This document shows, piece by piece, positions 23,401-36,227 of a DNA stretch of 64,000 nucleotides (the first letter of the stretch is position 1; every line of letters begins with the position of its first letter). This DNA is from Cherax quadricarinatus (taxonomy: Eukaryota > Arthropoda > Malacostraca > Decapoda > Parastacidae), in NCBI RefSeq assembly GCF_038502225.1, contig NC_091391.1, positions 6,847,420 through 6,911,419 on the forward strand, read 5' to 3'. A program made the translations under genes and the position numbers. Below the pieces are notes generated by a model. The model had not been told where the DNA came from. It did no database searches and was given only the letters and a program-made list of their open reading frames with translations.

Positions 23401-24102
23401 ATGCAGCAGCGAGGAGACGGTTGGAGGCAGTGGAGATGTCCTGTTTAAGGGCAATGTGTGGTGTAAATATTATGCAGAAAATTCGGAGTGTGGAAATTAG
23501 GAGAAGGTGTGGAGTTAATAAAAGTATTAGTCAGAGGGCAGAAGAGGGGTTGTTGAGGTGGTTTGGTCATTTAGAGAGAATGGATCAAAGTAGAATGACA
23601 TGGAAAGCATATAAATCTATAGGGGAAGGAAGGCGGGGTAGGGGTCGTCCTCGAAAGGGTTGGAGAGAGGGGGTAAAGGAGGTTTTGTGGGTAAGGGGCT
23701 TGGACTTCCAGCAAGCGTGCGTGAGCGTGTTAGATAGGAGTGAATGGAGACGAATGGTACTTGGGACCTGACGATCTGTTGGAGTGTGAGCAGGGTAATA
23801 TTTAGTGAAGGGATTCAGGGAAACCGGTTATTTTCATATAGTCGGACTTGAGTCCTGGAAATGGGAAGTACAATGCCTGCACTTTAAAGGAGGGGTTTGG
23901 GATATTGGCAGTTTGGAGGGATATGTTGTGTATCTTTATATGTGTATGCTTCTAGACTGTTGTATTCTGAGCACCTCTGCAAAAACAGTGATAATGTGCG
24001 AGTGTGGTGAAAGTGTTGAATGATGATGAAAGTATTTTCTTTTTGGGGATTTTCTTTCTTTTTTGGGTCACCCTGCCTCGGTGGGAGACGGCCGACTTGT
24101 TG

Positions 24103-24121
<19 letters not shown>
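20436..24121 (+). mobile_element. full-length LINE A (RTE-like non-LTR retrotransposon)
   Basis: A complete copy: a 5' leader of about 410 bp starting 'ggttggtagacagcaaccac', one long open frame, a 3' UTR of about 300 bp ('gtgagcagggtaatatttag' onwards), the hairpin tail 'gggtcaccctgcctcggtgg', and an 18-A tail. The leader includes 'ccgtaagccatgcgtgttgt', which recurs alone in the ORF-less derivatives. The single-ORF plan with a short leader points to RTE or a close clade. Because its frame is intact it is the best candidate for a recently active copy here. Confidence 0.93.
20769..23774 (+). CDS. LINE A endonuclease-reverse transcriptase
   Basis: Open from 20769 (after TAA at 20766) to TGA. 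A 974-aa product is read if counted from GTG at 20847. Apurinic-type endonuclease domain first: SLNVRG at the start, catalytic Glu in LALSETKL, VVGDFNAKVG, SLLDYVLVDKR, and the final SDHYLV His. After a basic coiled linker comes the reverse transcriptase: NYRGISLLSIPGK, first Asp in FMDLEKAYDRV, RQGCVMSPWLF, catalytic LLFADDTVL. The C-terminal domain carries MSCLRAMCGVN, RAEEGLLRWFGHLERM and RGRGRPRKGW. All catalytic residues are present and there are no stops. The first in-frame ATG is at 20895, inside the endonuclease, so the true start is unclear. Confidence 0.93.
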
Positions 24122-26647
<2,526 letters not shown>

Positions 26648-26655
26648 TTTATTAT

Positions 26656-26906
26656 AGTTTTTTTTTTTCAACAAACCGGCCGTATCCCCACCAAGGCAGG
26701 GTGGCCCAAAAAGGAAAACAAAAGTTTCTCTTTTTAAATTTAGTAATTTATATGGGAGAAGGGGTTACTAGCCCCTTGCTCCCGGCATTTTAGTCGCCTT
26801 TTACAACACGCATGGCTTACGGAGGAAGAATTCTGTTCCACTTCCCCATGGAGATAAGGGGAAATAAACAAGAACAAGAACTAGAAAGAAAATAGAAGAA
26901 AACCCA
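26656..26906 (-). mobile_element. ORF-less LINE derivative, minus strand
   Basis: T tract and reversed tail 'tcaacaaaccggccgtatcc', then 'tttctctttttaaatttagt', then reversed leader 'ggcttacggaggaagaattc' and 'ccacttccccatgg'. Truncated before the 'ggttggtagacagc' start. No coding. Confidence 0.85.
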
Positions 26907-26919
26907 GAGGGATGTGTAT

Positions 26920-27663
26920 TTTTTTTTTTTTTTTTTTTACAACAAGTCGGTCGTCTCCCACCGAGGCAGGGTGACCCAAAAAAAAAGAAAGAAAATACTT
27001 TCATCATCATTCAACACTTTCACCACACTCACACATTATCACTGCTTTTGCAGAGGTGCTCAGAATACAACAGTTTAGAAGCATATACGTATAAAGATAC
27101 ACAACATATCCCTCCAAACTGCCAATATCCCAAACCCCTCCTTTAAAGTGCAGGCATTGTACTTCCCATTTCCAGGACTCAAGTCCGACTATATGAAAAT
27201 AACCGGTTTCCCTGAATCCCTTCACTAAATATTACCCTGCTCACACTCCAACAGATCGTCAGGTCCCAAGTATCATTCGTCTCCATTCACTCCTATCTAA
27301 CACGCTCATGCACGCTTGCTGGAAGTCCAAGCCCCTCACCCACAAAACCTCCTTTACCCCCTCTTTCCAACCCTTTCGAGGACGACCCCTACCCCTCTTT
27401 CCTTCCCCTATAGATTTATATGCTTTCCATGTCATTCTACTTTGATCCATTCTCTCTAAATGACCAAACCACCTCAACAACCCCTCTTCTGCCCTCTGAC
27501 TAATGCTTTTATTAACTCCACACCTTCTCCTAATTTCCACACTCCGAATTTTCTGCATAATATTTACACCACACATTGCCCTTAGACAGGACATCTCCAC
27601 TGCCTCCAACCGTCTCCTCGCTGCTGCATTTACCACCCAAGCTTCACATCCATATAAGAGTGG
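26920..27663 (-). mobile_element. LINE A 3' portion
   Basis: Poly-T, reversed tail 'caccgaggcagggtgaccca', complete 3' UTR, and an open 125-codon C-terminal part of the LINE ORF (27259-27636: RRLEAVEMSCLRAMCGVNIM ... VLDRSEWRRMILGT). It stops abruptly at 'cacatccatataagagtg', where reversed LINE leader sequence follows. Confidence 0.9.
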
Positions 27664-27886
27664 ATGTGTATATATACATATATATGCTTGTACATGTATG
27701 TGTAGTGTGGCCTAAGTAGAAGTAGCAAGACGTACCTGAAATCTTGCATGTTTATGAGACAGAAAAACGGACACCAGCAATCCTACCATCACGTAAAACA
27801 ATTACAGGCTTTCGTTTTACACTCACTTGGCAGGACGGTAATACCTCCCTGGGCGGTTGCTGTCTACCAACCTACTATCTAGGATA
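27664..27886 (-). mobile_element. LINE A 5' leader fused to a LINE 3' half
   Basis: The reverse complement runs 'ggttggtagacagcaaccgc', 'aagcctgtaattgttttacg', then 'gtctgtctcataaacatg'-type leader. It is joined directly to the C-terminal ORF part at 27663, so the copy has its leader and its end but lacks about 2.6 kb between. Confidence 0.75.
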
Positions 27887-27919
27887 TATATATATATAAT
27901 ATACATATAAATCTGTCTA

Positions 27920-27984
27920 TCTTTATCTTTTTGGGTCACCCTGCCTCAGTGGGAGACGGCCAACTTGTTGAAAGAAAAAAAAAA
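27920..27984 (+). mobile_element. solo LINE A hairpin tail
   Basis: 'tctttttgggtcaccctgcc' and 'gggagacggccaacttgttg' followed by an A-rich and TATA-rich run. Only the last ~60 bp of the LINE, facing another reversed tail at 28010. Confidence 0.75.
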
Positions 27985-28009
27985 TATATATATGTATATA
28001 TATGTAAAT

Positions 28010-28702
28010 TTTTTTTTTTTTCAACAAGTCGGCCGTCTCCCACCGAGGCAGGGTGACCCAAAAAGAAAGAAAATCCCCGAAAAGAAAATACTTTCATCAT
28101 CATTCAACACTTTCATCTCACTCACACATAATCACTGTTTTTGCAGAGGTGCCCAGAATACAATAACTTAGAAGCATATACGTATAAAGATACACAACAT
28201 ATCCCTCGAAACTGCCAATATCCTGAACACCTCCTTTAGAGTGCAAGCATTGTACTTCCCATTTCCAGGACTCAAGTCCGGCTATATAAAAATAACCGGT
28301 TTCCCTGAATCCTTTCACTAAATATTACCCTGCTGACACTCCAACGGATCGTCAGGTCCCAAATACCATTCGTCTTCATTCACTCCTATCTAACATGCTC
28401 ATGCACGCTTGCTAGAAGTCCAAGCCCCTCACCCACAAAAACCTCCCTTACCCCCTCCCTCCAACCTTTTCGAGGACGACCCCTACCCCGCCTTCCTTCC
28501 CTTACAGATTTATACCTCTCCATGTCATTCTACTTTGATCCATTCTCTCTAAATGACCAAACCACCTCAACAACCCCTCTTCAGCCCTCTGACTAATACT
28601 TTTATTAACTCCACACCTTCTCCTAATTTCCACACACCAAATTTTCTGCATAATATTTACACCACACATTGCTCTTAGACAGGACATCTCCACTGCCTCA
28701 TT
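28010..28702 (-). mobile_element. LINE A 3' portion
   Basis: T tract, reversed tail, 3' UTR and the C-terminal ORF region (63 codons open at 28502-28693, MEMSCLRAMCGVNIMQKIWC), diverged, with frame breaks at 28320-28500. 5'-truncated at 'actgcctcat'. Confidence 0.88.
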
Positions 28703-29090
28703 ATTTTCCCTCTCCTACATGCAGGTTACCTGTGTCTTGTTCCATCCATTGTACTGTGACCTTGATTCTTTAGCAGAAGAACTTGTTAATAAAACACTGG
28801 ATATGTTGACCTTCATTCTTAAGACAGAACTTGTTAAAAAAAAAAAAACCTGGATACTGTGACTTATTTTAACAGAAGAACTTGTTAAAAAAATAACTAA
28901 ATTAAAAAAAAAAGACCTACAGGAGATAATAAATTATATTTTACACACTAAATGGAAAAGACCAAAGCATTAGATAAAGATTAGAAGATTTTATAAGAAC
29001 CAACCAGTTGGGGTGACAGAAAGCATGCAAAAAGCTATAGCATTTAGTGTGAGGCATATTTTAAAAGTACAGTATGTATGTATGTATATT
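28703..29090. other. unassigned intronic DNA
   Basis: Begins with a Penelope-type end fragment ('ctctcctacatgcaggttac') and contains three imperfect repeats of 'agaacttgttaa(t/a)aaa' at 28765-28900. No gene seen. Confidence 0.4.
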
Positions 29091-29215
29091 TTTTTTTTAA
29101 CAAATCGGCCGTCTCCCACCGAGGCAGGGTGACCCAAAATGAAAGAATATCCCGAAAAAGAAAATACTTTCATCACCATTCAATACTTTCACCTCACTCG
29201 TACATAATCACTGGA
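29091..29215 (-). mobile_element. LINE A tail fragment
   Basis: Reversed tail 'aacaaatcggccgtctccca' plus 'ctttcacctcactcgtacat'; about 120 bp only. Confidence 0.8.
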
Positions 29216-29557
29216 CGACTGACGAGTCATTATGACTTGTCTGTGGTTCAGGTCAGACTAAAATATCATTACTCTCTCATAAGTGCTGGTTATTTAACCT
29301 CTAATGTTTATGTACTATTTGACTCCTTGCTCTTCTTAGTATCCCCTTTTTTTTACTTGTTTGGGCATTAGCTAAGTTTTTCAATGCAGTATCCCTTCTT
29401 TCATGGATTTTTTGCTTGTATTTGTTATTTAAGTTACCATTTTATGTAGTTCTATTTTTGTCTTTTGTTTATGCTTAATTTCTTAAACCTAATTTGTTAC
29501 CATTGTAATTTAAACCACATTTCAGCCATTACGTCATTCTTTCAAAAAGTTGTTTAA

Positions 29558-29769
29558 CCCTTAAACGGTCCAAACAAATCAACGTTCAAATTCGTATTGC
29601 TACAAAAGTAGATCTACTTTTTTTAACATATTTTCAAATATAACAAAAAAAATGTAGATAAAAGTTTTTTTTACACATTTTCAAATGTAAAACAAAAAAG
29701 AAGATCTACATTTTTTACATACTTTCAGATGTTGAAAAAACATATGTATACGTTTGGACCATTTAAGGG
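29558..29769. mobile_element. 212-bp TTAA-flanked mini-MITE
   Basis: Between TTAA 29554-29557 and 29770-29773. Ends CCCTTAAACGGTCCAAAC / GTTTGGACCATTTAAGGG. The interior has two 'gtagatctac(t)'-type segments and A-rich filler. A distinct, much shorter TTAA family; sister at 40233-40397. Confidence 0.85.
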
Positions 29770-29872
29770 TTAAATATGATTTATAGTATTCAGTATAAGA
29801 TCTATAGAAAAACTTCACATGGCATTTTGTTATATGTATTGTAAAATTAAATAATAAATATTTATTCTAATA

Positions 29873-30075
29873 CAGTTGTACCCCAAGTTTCGAACTTTCT
29901 TCGTTCCAGAAGGCTGCTCGAGTGCCGTTACCGAATGAATTTGTTCCCATAAGGAATAATGTAAATTAGTTTAGTCCATTTCAGACCCCCAAAAATACAC
30001 TTACAAAAGCACTTACAAGAATACACTTACATAATTGGTCATGTTAGGAGCAGTTTGAAACTCGGGGCACCACAG
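29873..30075. mobile_element. 203-bp pogo-type MITE
   Basis: Ends 'cagttgtaccccaag' / 'ctcggggcaccacag', TA duplications at 29871-29872 and 30076-30077, interior 'cccataaggaataatgtaaa'. About 120 bp upstream of CARM1 exon C. Confidence 0.87.
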
Positions 30076-30198
30076 TATTTGAGTTATATGTGTTTATCTA
30101 CATGGGTAATATTTACAGTTAGTCAAGAGTGGTAACATAGTCTAGGTGCTGTTCCTCTTAAGCTAAATTTTATGTATAACGCTTTATTTATTTTTCAG

Positions 30199-30237
30199 TT
30201 TTACAGTTACCTTTCCCAGCAGCAGAATATGATGCAG
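30199..30237 (+). CDS. CARM1: CARM1 exon C (39-nt microexon)
   Basis: Thirteen codons, FYSYLSQQQNMMQ, identical in 12 of 13 positions to the vertebrate FYGYLSQQQNMMQ helix that contacts the SAM site. Acceptor 'tatttatttttcag', donor GTACAG, phase 0 on both sides. Such a short exon would be missed by ORF-based prediction. Confidence 0.94.
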
Positions 30238-30589
30238 GTACAGTATGTCTCCTTGTCTGTTTTACATTTGTGATATTTATTGAATAGTATTTAAAGTAAC
30301 AAAGTTCTGTACTTTTTTGTATTAAGTTTTTCATCTGTGAGTTAAAATCGACTGAAAAATTCATGTAAAGAAACAGTAAAATACATTTGTACTGATATAC
30401 AGATGCTCCTTGATTTATAATGGTTTGACTGAGGATATTTTGTTATTATGATTGTGCGATGTGCTGTAATTTTTTTTTCACTGTACTGTACTGTACATTT
30501 ATTGAAAGGATAAACTTGTATTCATTTATTCTCAGTACTGGTATTTAGTTAGTTACAGTAATAATTTGTTAATTTATTCAGTGACAGTT

Positions 30590-30809
30590 ATTTATTTTTT
30601 TAACCTGCTGGCTGTCTCCCACCAAGGCAGGGTGACCCCAGAAGAGAAACACTTTGACAATCATTCATATATAATCACTGTCTTGGCAGAGAAGTGAAGA
30701 TACAGCAGTTTAGATGTCACTGAAAACAGCGAATATCCCAAACCCCTTGTTTAAAGTGCAGGCTTTGTGCTCCCCACCTCCAAGACTCAAATCCAGCTAA
30801 CTTGTTTCC
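30590..30809 (-). mobile_element. LINE 3' end fragment
   Basis: T tract, reversed tail 'ggctgtctcccaccaaggca', 3' UTR to 'agctaacttgtttccctgg'; then a + strand LINE B begins. Confidence 0.8.
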
Positions 30810-30964
30810 CTGGAATGGTTGGTGCTTTTACTTGATAAATGTATGGAAGAGGGTAAGGTACCTAGGGATTGGCACAGAGCATGCATAGTTTTTTTGTATA
30901 AAGGCAAAGAGGACAAAAGAGAATGCAAAAATTATAAGGAAATAAGTCTGTTGAGTATACCTGG
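30810..30964 (+). mobile_element. LINE B copy, part 1 (before LTR insertion)
   Basis: Codes in broken frame for the 'LVLLLDKCMEEGKVPRDW' segment up to 'aagtctgttgagtatacctgg'. The sequence resumes at 37141 with 'cctggtaaagtgtgtgatag', the direct continuation in intact copies. The LTR element has split it. Confidence 0.9.
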
Positions 30965-31992
30965 TGTGAGGGGAAAAGTTCAATAGATAGGAGTAGCGAA
31001 GGAGTAAATAGTAACAATAATTTCATTGCCGGCTACTTGTTAAGGTAGGGTAAGCCTAGCTCCCGCTATTCCCCCCCCCCTTTTCCCCCTCCCCGAAAGT
31101 GATAGTTTGATTGTCGGCTGCTTGTTAAGGTAGGGTCAGTCTAGCTCCCGCTATCCCTTCCTCCCCCCCCCCCCCAAAAAAAAAAAAAGTGACGTGTGGG
31201 GCTCCGGTCAAACATTAAATCTCTCGACTCACAGCTCCCAGCACTACTGTAAGTACACGCCTGATCATATTTTAGTGGACTTATAGGTTGAAAGCTTCAC
31301 TTTTGACCAATAATTAACTTAGTCCTTTCAGTCTTGATCGGTTAAATATTTTAATAATCACCACATCTTTTAGGTATTGTACTTATCATGGAGAGTCGTT
31401 TCTTAAGCAGTGGGTAATCTGTCTCTCTTTACAGCTTGGAATGACAGAGTGGGTCACCTGCCAACCAACGAGAAGAATAGAAGGAGACGGACTAACGTCC
31501 TGAGACGTCCCATGTTTAATCTACTTACCTGTTATGTACGCCAACGCAGGACCTAACCCCTCATCATAGCAGTGGTAACGAACCTGCTTTCCTGTCATCT
31601 GGATTAATTGTTTACGGTTATAAACTCTGTGAAGAACGAGCCAGTGGGTTGTCTCCAACACCTGCGACCCCCCCCCCCCCCCCCCATCATCAGCAATGGC
31701 TACGATTTCAACAACACGCAGTGTCACCAACACCTGACACCCCATTACCACGATATACCTATATTAGCGTCGAGTTCAAATGTCATTTTTTTTTTTTTTC
31801 ATTTCATTTTTCATTTTTCTTTCAATTAGGATACCCATTCATGTTTTATTGTTTTACATTTTCTGTTTCTAAATAATAAAGTGTTTATCATTGTCTGTTA
31901 TTATTTCTTTTTCTATTCATTAATTTTCCTGAGGAGGAACCAGCCTTGGTAATACTGACTGAAGTTGTTACAGGGCTGAGTAAGTCTTCACA
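30965..31992 (+). repeat. left LTR
   Basis: TGTGAGGGGAAAAG ... AGTAAGTCTTCACA. Longer than the right LTR, mainly because a ~90-bp piece ('ggctgcttgttaaggtaggg') is present twice (30-31.03 kb start and 31.12 kb) and because of longer poly-C runs. Confidence 0.93.
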
Positions 31993-32556
31993 AGTGGCGA
32001 CCTTGCCAGGATCAACTCCACTGAATCAAGATTCAACTCCATCTCGAATCTACCATTGGAACTTAAACACCGCATACCACAGACGGTTACCACCAGCCAT
32101 GAGTAATCATTCTCTATGGTAGGACTACAGTACAGGTATTTAAAAGATTTGGTGATTGTTATAGTCTCAATTTACTGTAAGTCAAGTCAGGCAGGATATA
32201 ATAGTTAATTCTGCCACCTTTTTTCTGAGCTTGAAACACTTTGGAGGATTAGACTCTAGGGATCCGAGATTTTCCAGTGACAATTTGTTTCATTGAGCTC
32301 TTTATTTTATCAAGGGAACTGTCATAGGACACTCTTGATTTGTTGGTGAGAAGATTGGATGGTCAAGGGACCCCATTCTACTTACTGTTTGCTCGGAACC
32401 GGCATAGAACCCTTCGTTTTAATTAATACATATTGTTTAATTGAAGTAGGGATCGAGCCCTCTGGTTTATTTGTTTGAGCAGAGCAGGAATTGAACCCTC
32501 CGTTTTCTTTAATACCCGTTTCATTTCCCCTGATAGTTTAAGTTATTCTTGCAAGC

Positions 32557-33670
32557 ATGGAGGAATACCAGTTTTGGATGAACGCTGGAAGTAAGTTAGG
32601 AATAACAGGGAAAAATTTAGAATCTTTCATTAGTGCTAAGATCCAGGAAAGACTCGAAAGAGAAAGAATTGAGAGAGAAGAGAGAGAGAAAGGGAAAGAG
32701 AAGAAGAAAAGGAGAGAGAGAGAGAATCGAAAGAGAAGAGAAAAAGGAGAAAGAGAACCTTGAAAGACAGGAGAAAAAGGAGAGAGAGAGAATTGAGAGA
32801 GAAATCCGAGAAAGACAGAAAGAGAGCGAGGAAACCAAAAAGAGCGTGATAGACTTGATCGTGAGGAAAGAGCTAGAGAACGTGAGGAACAAGCAAAAAT
32901 ACATGAGGAACAAGCTAAGATACGTGAGGAACAAGTTAAATTAAGAGAACTTGAGGAAAGAGCAAAGGATAGAGAACACGAGTTAATAGAGAGAGAAAAG
33001 GATCGCGAGCTCGAAAAATCTCTCCTTGAATTAGAGAATAAAAAGTTAACTTTTACACAACAACAATTAGAGGAAGGAGTAATTGAACATCATGCAGCTA
33101 GTGCACATATTCCAACACCTAATTTACCTCCCTTCACAGAGGGGGAAGACATAACTTCATACTTTATCAGGTTTGAAAATACCGCTACCCTCTGTGAATG
33201 GCCTGCTGACACCTGGGCTACCAGGTTAGGAATGTTATTTTCTGGTACCACTTTGAATATCTATGCAACTTTGTCGCAGGATATTATATGTAATTATAAC
33301 CTACTGAAGAAGGCAATCCTTAAAGCATACCAAAAAACCACAAATTCTTACAGGAAAGATTTCAGGTATGCCACCTTACAGCCTGGCCAGAACTTTCAGC
33401 AGTTACAGGTAACACTTTCGTTTGTTGGACTTTTGGATAGAGAGTTCAGGAATTGATCACAGTTATGAATCTCTTAGAGACTTCATGGTTGCTGACCAGT
33501 TCCTGACAGCTCTTCCCCACCAGATAAGAACATTCATTGGAGAACGTAACCTGATTAAAGCTGAAGAAGTTGCTGAGGCCACTGACTTGTATGCCGAGGC
33601 TCACATTTCCTATAAAGACCTAAAGGGATCGAACCCTAAGGGCAAGGGTTCATCAGACCTTAAGAAATGA
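32557..33670 (+). pseudogene. gag-like region of the LTR element, broken
   Basis: Start ATG at 32557 (MEEYQFWMNAGSKLGITGKN), then a long Glu/Arg/Lys-rich coiled coil (32640-33060) with a frame change near 32760 and another near 32945. A capsid-type segment follows: PPFTEGEDITSYFIRFE, then LCEWPADTWATRLG, then a further frame change at about 33430. The last open piece (33422-33670) reads LRDFMVADQFLTALPHQIRT. This is the usual gypsy gag 'W..RL..LL.G.....Y..L' organisation. Not functional as it stands. Confidence 0.8.
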
Positions 33671-33679
33671 AAGCCTCTA

Positions 33680-34784
33680 GTGGAAAGTAAAATGACTTCT
33701 TTTATTCCTGTTTGTCATTTGTGCGGTGTTAAGGGACATAAACGTCCAGATTGTCCTTCTAAGAAGGTCCAAAAAGTTAGAAGATGTTTTGTTGATGGTA
33801 ATGACCAAGCACCCTTCTGTTCAGGAGCAGTTAATGGTATAAAAGTCTCAGATTTATTACGTGACACTGGATGTACATGCATCGTAATTTCGGACAAACT
33901 GTTCCCTTACTTTAAAACCTCTCGTGTGTCCTCTATTCTTTCAGATTACTTGGGTCGTGAAAATGCTTTCCCTATAATACGCTGTTACTTGAAAACTAAA
34001 TGGTTCACCGGTTGGACTAATGCGGTACTAGCCCCAATTACTTGTTCTATAATAGTGGGTAACATTAAAGGTGCCGTTCTTCCTTCAGAGGCGGATCTTT
34101 CGTCACCACCCGTGGATCTAAGTTTTCCAGCTCTTCCTTGCAAGTTAAATAATCCCCTTAACAATTCCGCACCGGAAGCTGCATTATCTCGTACTGTTCA
34201 TTTGGGGGTGGAAACAGATGATACTGCTCTCGATAGTGAGGTAGCAGGATCCCCTCTCCACTCGTCAGGTGAAAATAAGGGTATTGCCTCCAGCACTCTC
34301 AATTTCTTGACTAGGGCTCAGACCATAACCCCGGCTTCTCCTACCTCCTCTTCTCCCACCGTGAGTCCTTTTATTTTCCCAGATTTTATGTCCAAGGATG
34401 ACTTTGTCAATATACAGCGCAATTGCCCTTCACTTCGGGATTGTCATAATCAAGCTTTTAACAACAAAGTTATCCATGGGAGATACGTATCTCATAAGTT
34501 TGAATATATTAATGGTATCTTATATAAATCGGTCTTTAAATCTCATTCTTCAGTGATAGATTATTCCCTACTTGTTCCTAAACCATGCCGAGAGACTGTT
34601 CTTCAAATGGCTCATGATTTTCCAGTGACTGAACACTTGGTCCATCGTAAGACGTGGCATAAACTCAAGCACACTTATTTTTGGCCAAGCATGTACTTAC
34701 AGGTTACAAAGAAGTATAGTTCTTGCAATAGGTGTCAGGTGCTTACTGCACAAAATACACACACTCCTAAATCCTGTATATTTA
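33680..34784 (+). pseudogene. gag-pol remnant: zinc knuckle, protease, integrase HHCC
   Basis: One frame open from 33680 into the MITE. A CCHC knuckle (CHLCGVKGHKRPDC) is followed by an aspartic-protease-like segment, SDLLRDTGCTCIVISDKLF, where the usual D-T/S-G-A active site reads D-T-G-C. A Ser/Pro linker with FLTRAQTITPASP follows. The integrase zinc-binding domain is next: MAHDFPVTEHLVHRKTWHKL (His pair), YFWPSMYLQV, CNRCQ (Cys pair). The RT that normally follows protease is not between protease and integrase. The frame runs about 30 codons into the MITE (copy 4). Confidence 0.82.
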
Positions 34785-34788
34785 TTAA

Positions 34789-35853
34789 CCCCTTGACTGT
34801 CGCAACCCCCAATCCTGAAGTGTCTCCTGGTGTCGCAAAATTTGAAAAAAAAAAATTATTTTTTCTTATGAAATGATAGAGAATCTTTTCCCGATTGTAA
34901 TGACACCAAAAACACAAAATTTAATAGAAAACTGACGGAATTATGCTCTCGCAAAGTTAGCGACCTCGGCGATATTTATAAATCGGCGATTTCGCCCACT
35001 TTGACCCCTATTTTCGGCTAATTCCATTGTTCCAGTCTACCAAGCTCATAGCTATTTCTTTAGAACTCAATTTTTTCTATCGATTGAATACAAGAAACTG
35101 CCCATTTACCAATTTCAACTACCCAATAACATGGTCAGAAATTTGCAATTTGGCCAGTTTCACGAAAATTAAAAAATATGACAATTTCAAAATACGGTCC
35201 AGAATGAACAATGCAGACATTCCTGGCTTTAAAATAACATTTTCTTTGTTCATCAATCACATCTCCAGGCCCCTCTGATATTACTCTTGCTTTCTATTTT
35301 GAATTTTTATTCAAACAAAAAATAGAAGATTTACTGTTATGCAGACTACTGAAATACTGTAATAATTGTATAAATAACATCAACCCATTCACGACTGCAT
35401 ATTAGAATGAGTAGCTCGACATTTATTGGATAATAACATCATTTGTTTACTTTTGAACATCGGCAAAAATCAAACATTTCCCCTAATTTGAGCTCCATTT
35501 CCAGGTTCTTTTTATAGTAAAATCAATCAAAATCACCTCTATTTCTATAATATGTTTTCCATTCTATTAAATGAGACCAAGAAAACGAGAATACAACCAT
35601 AAATACTATACGAAAATAGGCCACAAAGTCGGCATTTTAATTGGAAAAAAACGGTCGTTTTTTTTTTTCTCATGCACTGCATGCTCCAGGATTTTTTTTA
35701 TATGGTGCACACTGACCACACAGACCCATTCTCTCACATGTGGGCCTACCAGCTTTCTCCTGCTTGATTTGAAGCCGCTAGAATTTATGAGTATATATAC
35801 GTCAAACACGGTACCTCGTAAGACTTATATATACGACGTCGACAGTCAAAGGG
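34789..35853 (+). mobile_element. TTAA-flanked piggyBac-type MITE (copy 4)
   Basis: 1065 bp between TTAA 34785-34788 and 35854-35857. Ends CCCCTTGACTGTCG / CGACAGTCAAAGGG. Two 'gTATATATACG'-type palindromes near the right end. Inserted in the LTR element's pol region, so younger than it. Confidence 0.92.
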
Positions 35854-35857
35854 TTAA

Positions 35858-36170
35858 ATCTAAAACTTCCCTCCTGCAGAAACGAGATACTCCACCATAG
35901 AGAAGGAATGTTTGGCTCTTGTGTGGGGTATCTCCAAGCTTAAATTTTATCTACTGGGAAAAGAATTCATTTTAGAAACGGGTCACAAACCTTTGATATA
36001 CCTAGAAACTTTTAAGGGAACCAACAGTCACCTCTTGAGGTAGACATTGGCACTCCAGGCTTTTAAGTTCCATGTTGTGTATATGAATGGTTCATCCAAT
36101 TATTTCTCTGACTGGTTAAGTTGTGACAGTCAGAAGATTTGTTGCCTTACGCGACTTCCACATGTTAGAA
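35858..36170 (+). pseudogene. RNase H region of the LTR element, broken
   Basis: Reads YSTIEKECLALVWGISKLKF, YLLGKEFILETGHKPLIYLE, then after a stop ALQAFKFHVVYMNGSSNYFS and DWLS. This is the gypsy RNase H: the EKE..A.VW motif, and the T-D-H-x-P-L motif here T-G-H, i.e. the catalytic Asp is replaced. It is preceded by the MITE and not by RT. Confidence 0.82.
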
Positions 36171-36227
36171 CTTTTTCCTCGCCTATTCTTCTTATACTCC
36201 TTGACTATAAGTCTTGGTATGGGGGAG

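Noticed and set aside
35571..35900. Conserved 70-109 codon frames inside TTAA MITEs (also 2834, 35606, 49340, 49375)
   Set aside because: Similar between MITE copies only because the DNA is related; frames differ between copies, pass through poly-T and palindromes, and show no domain.
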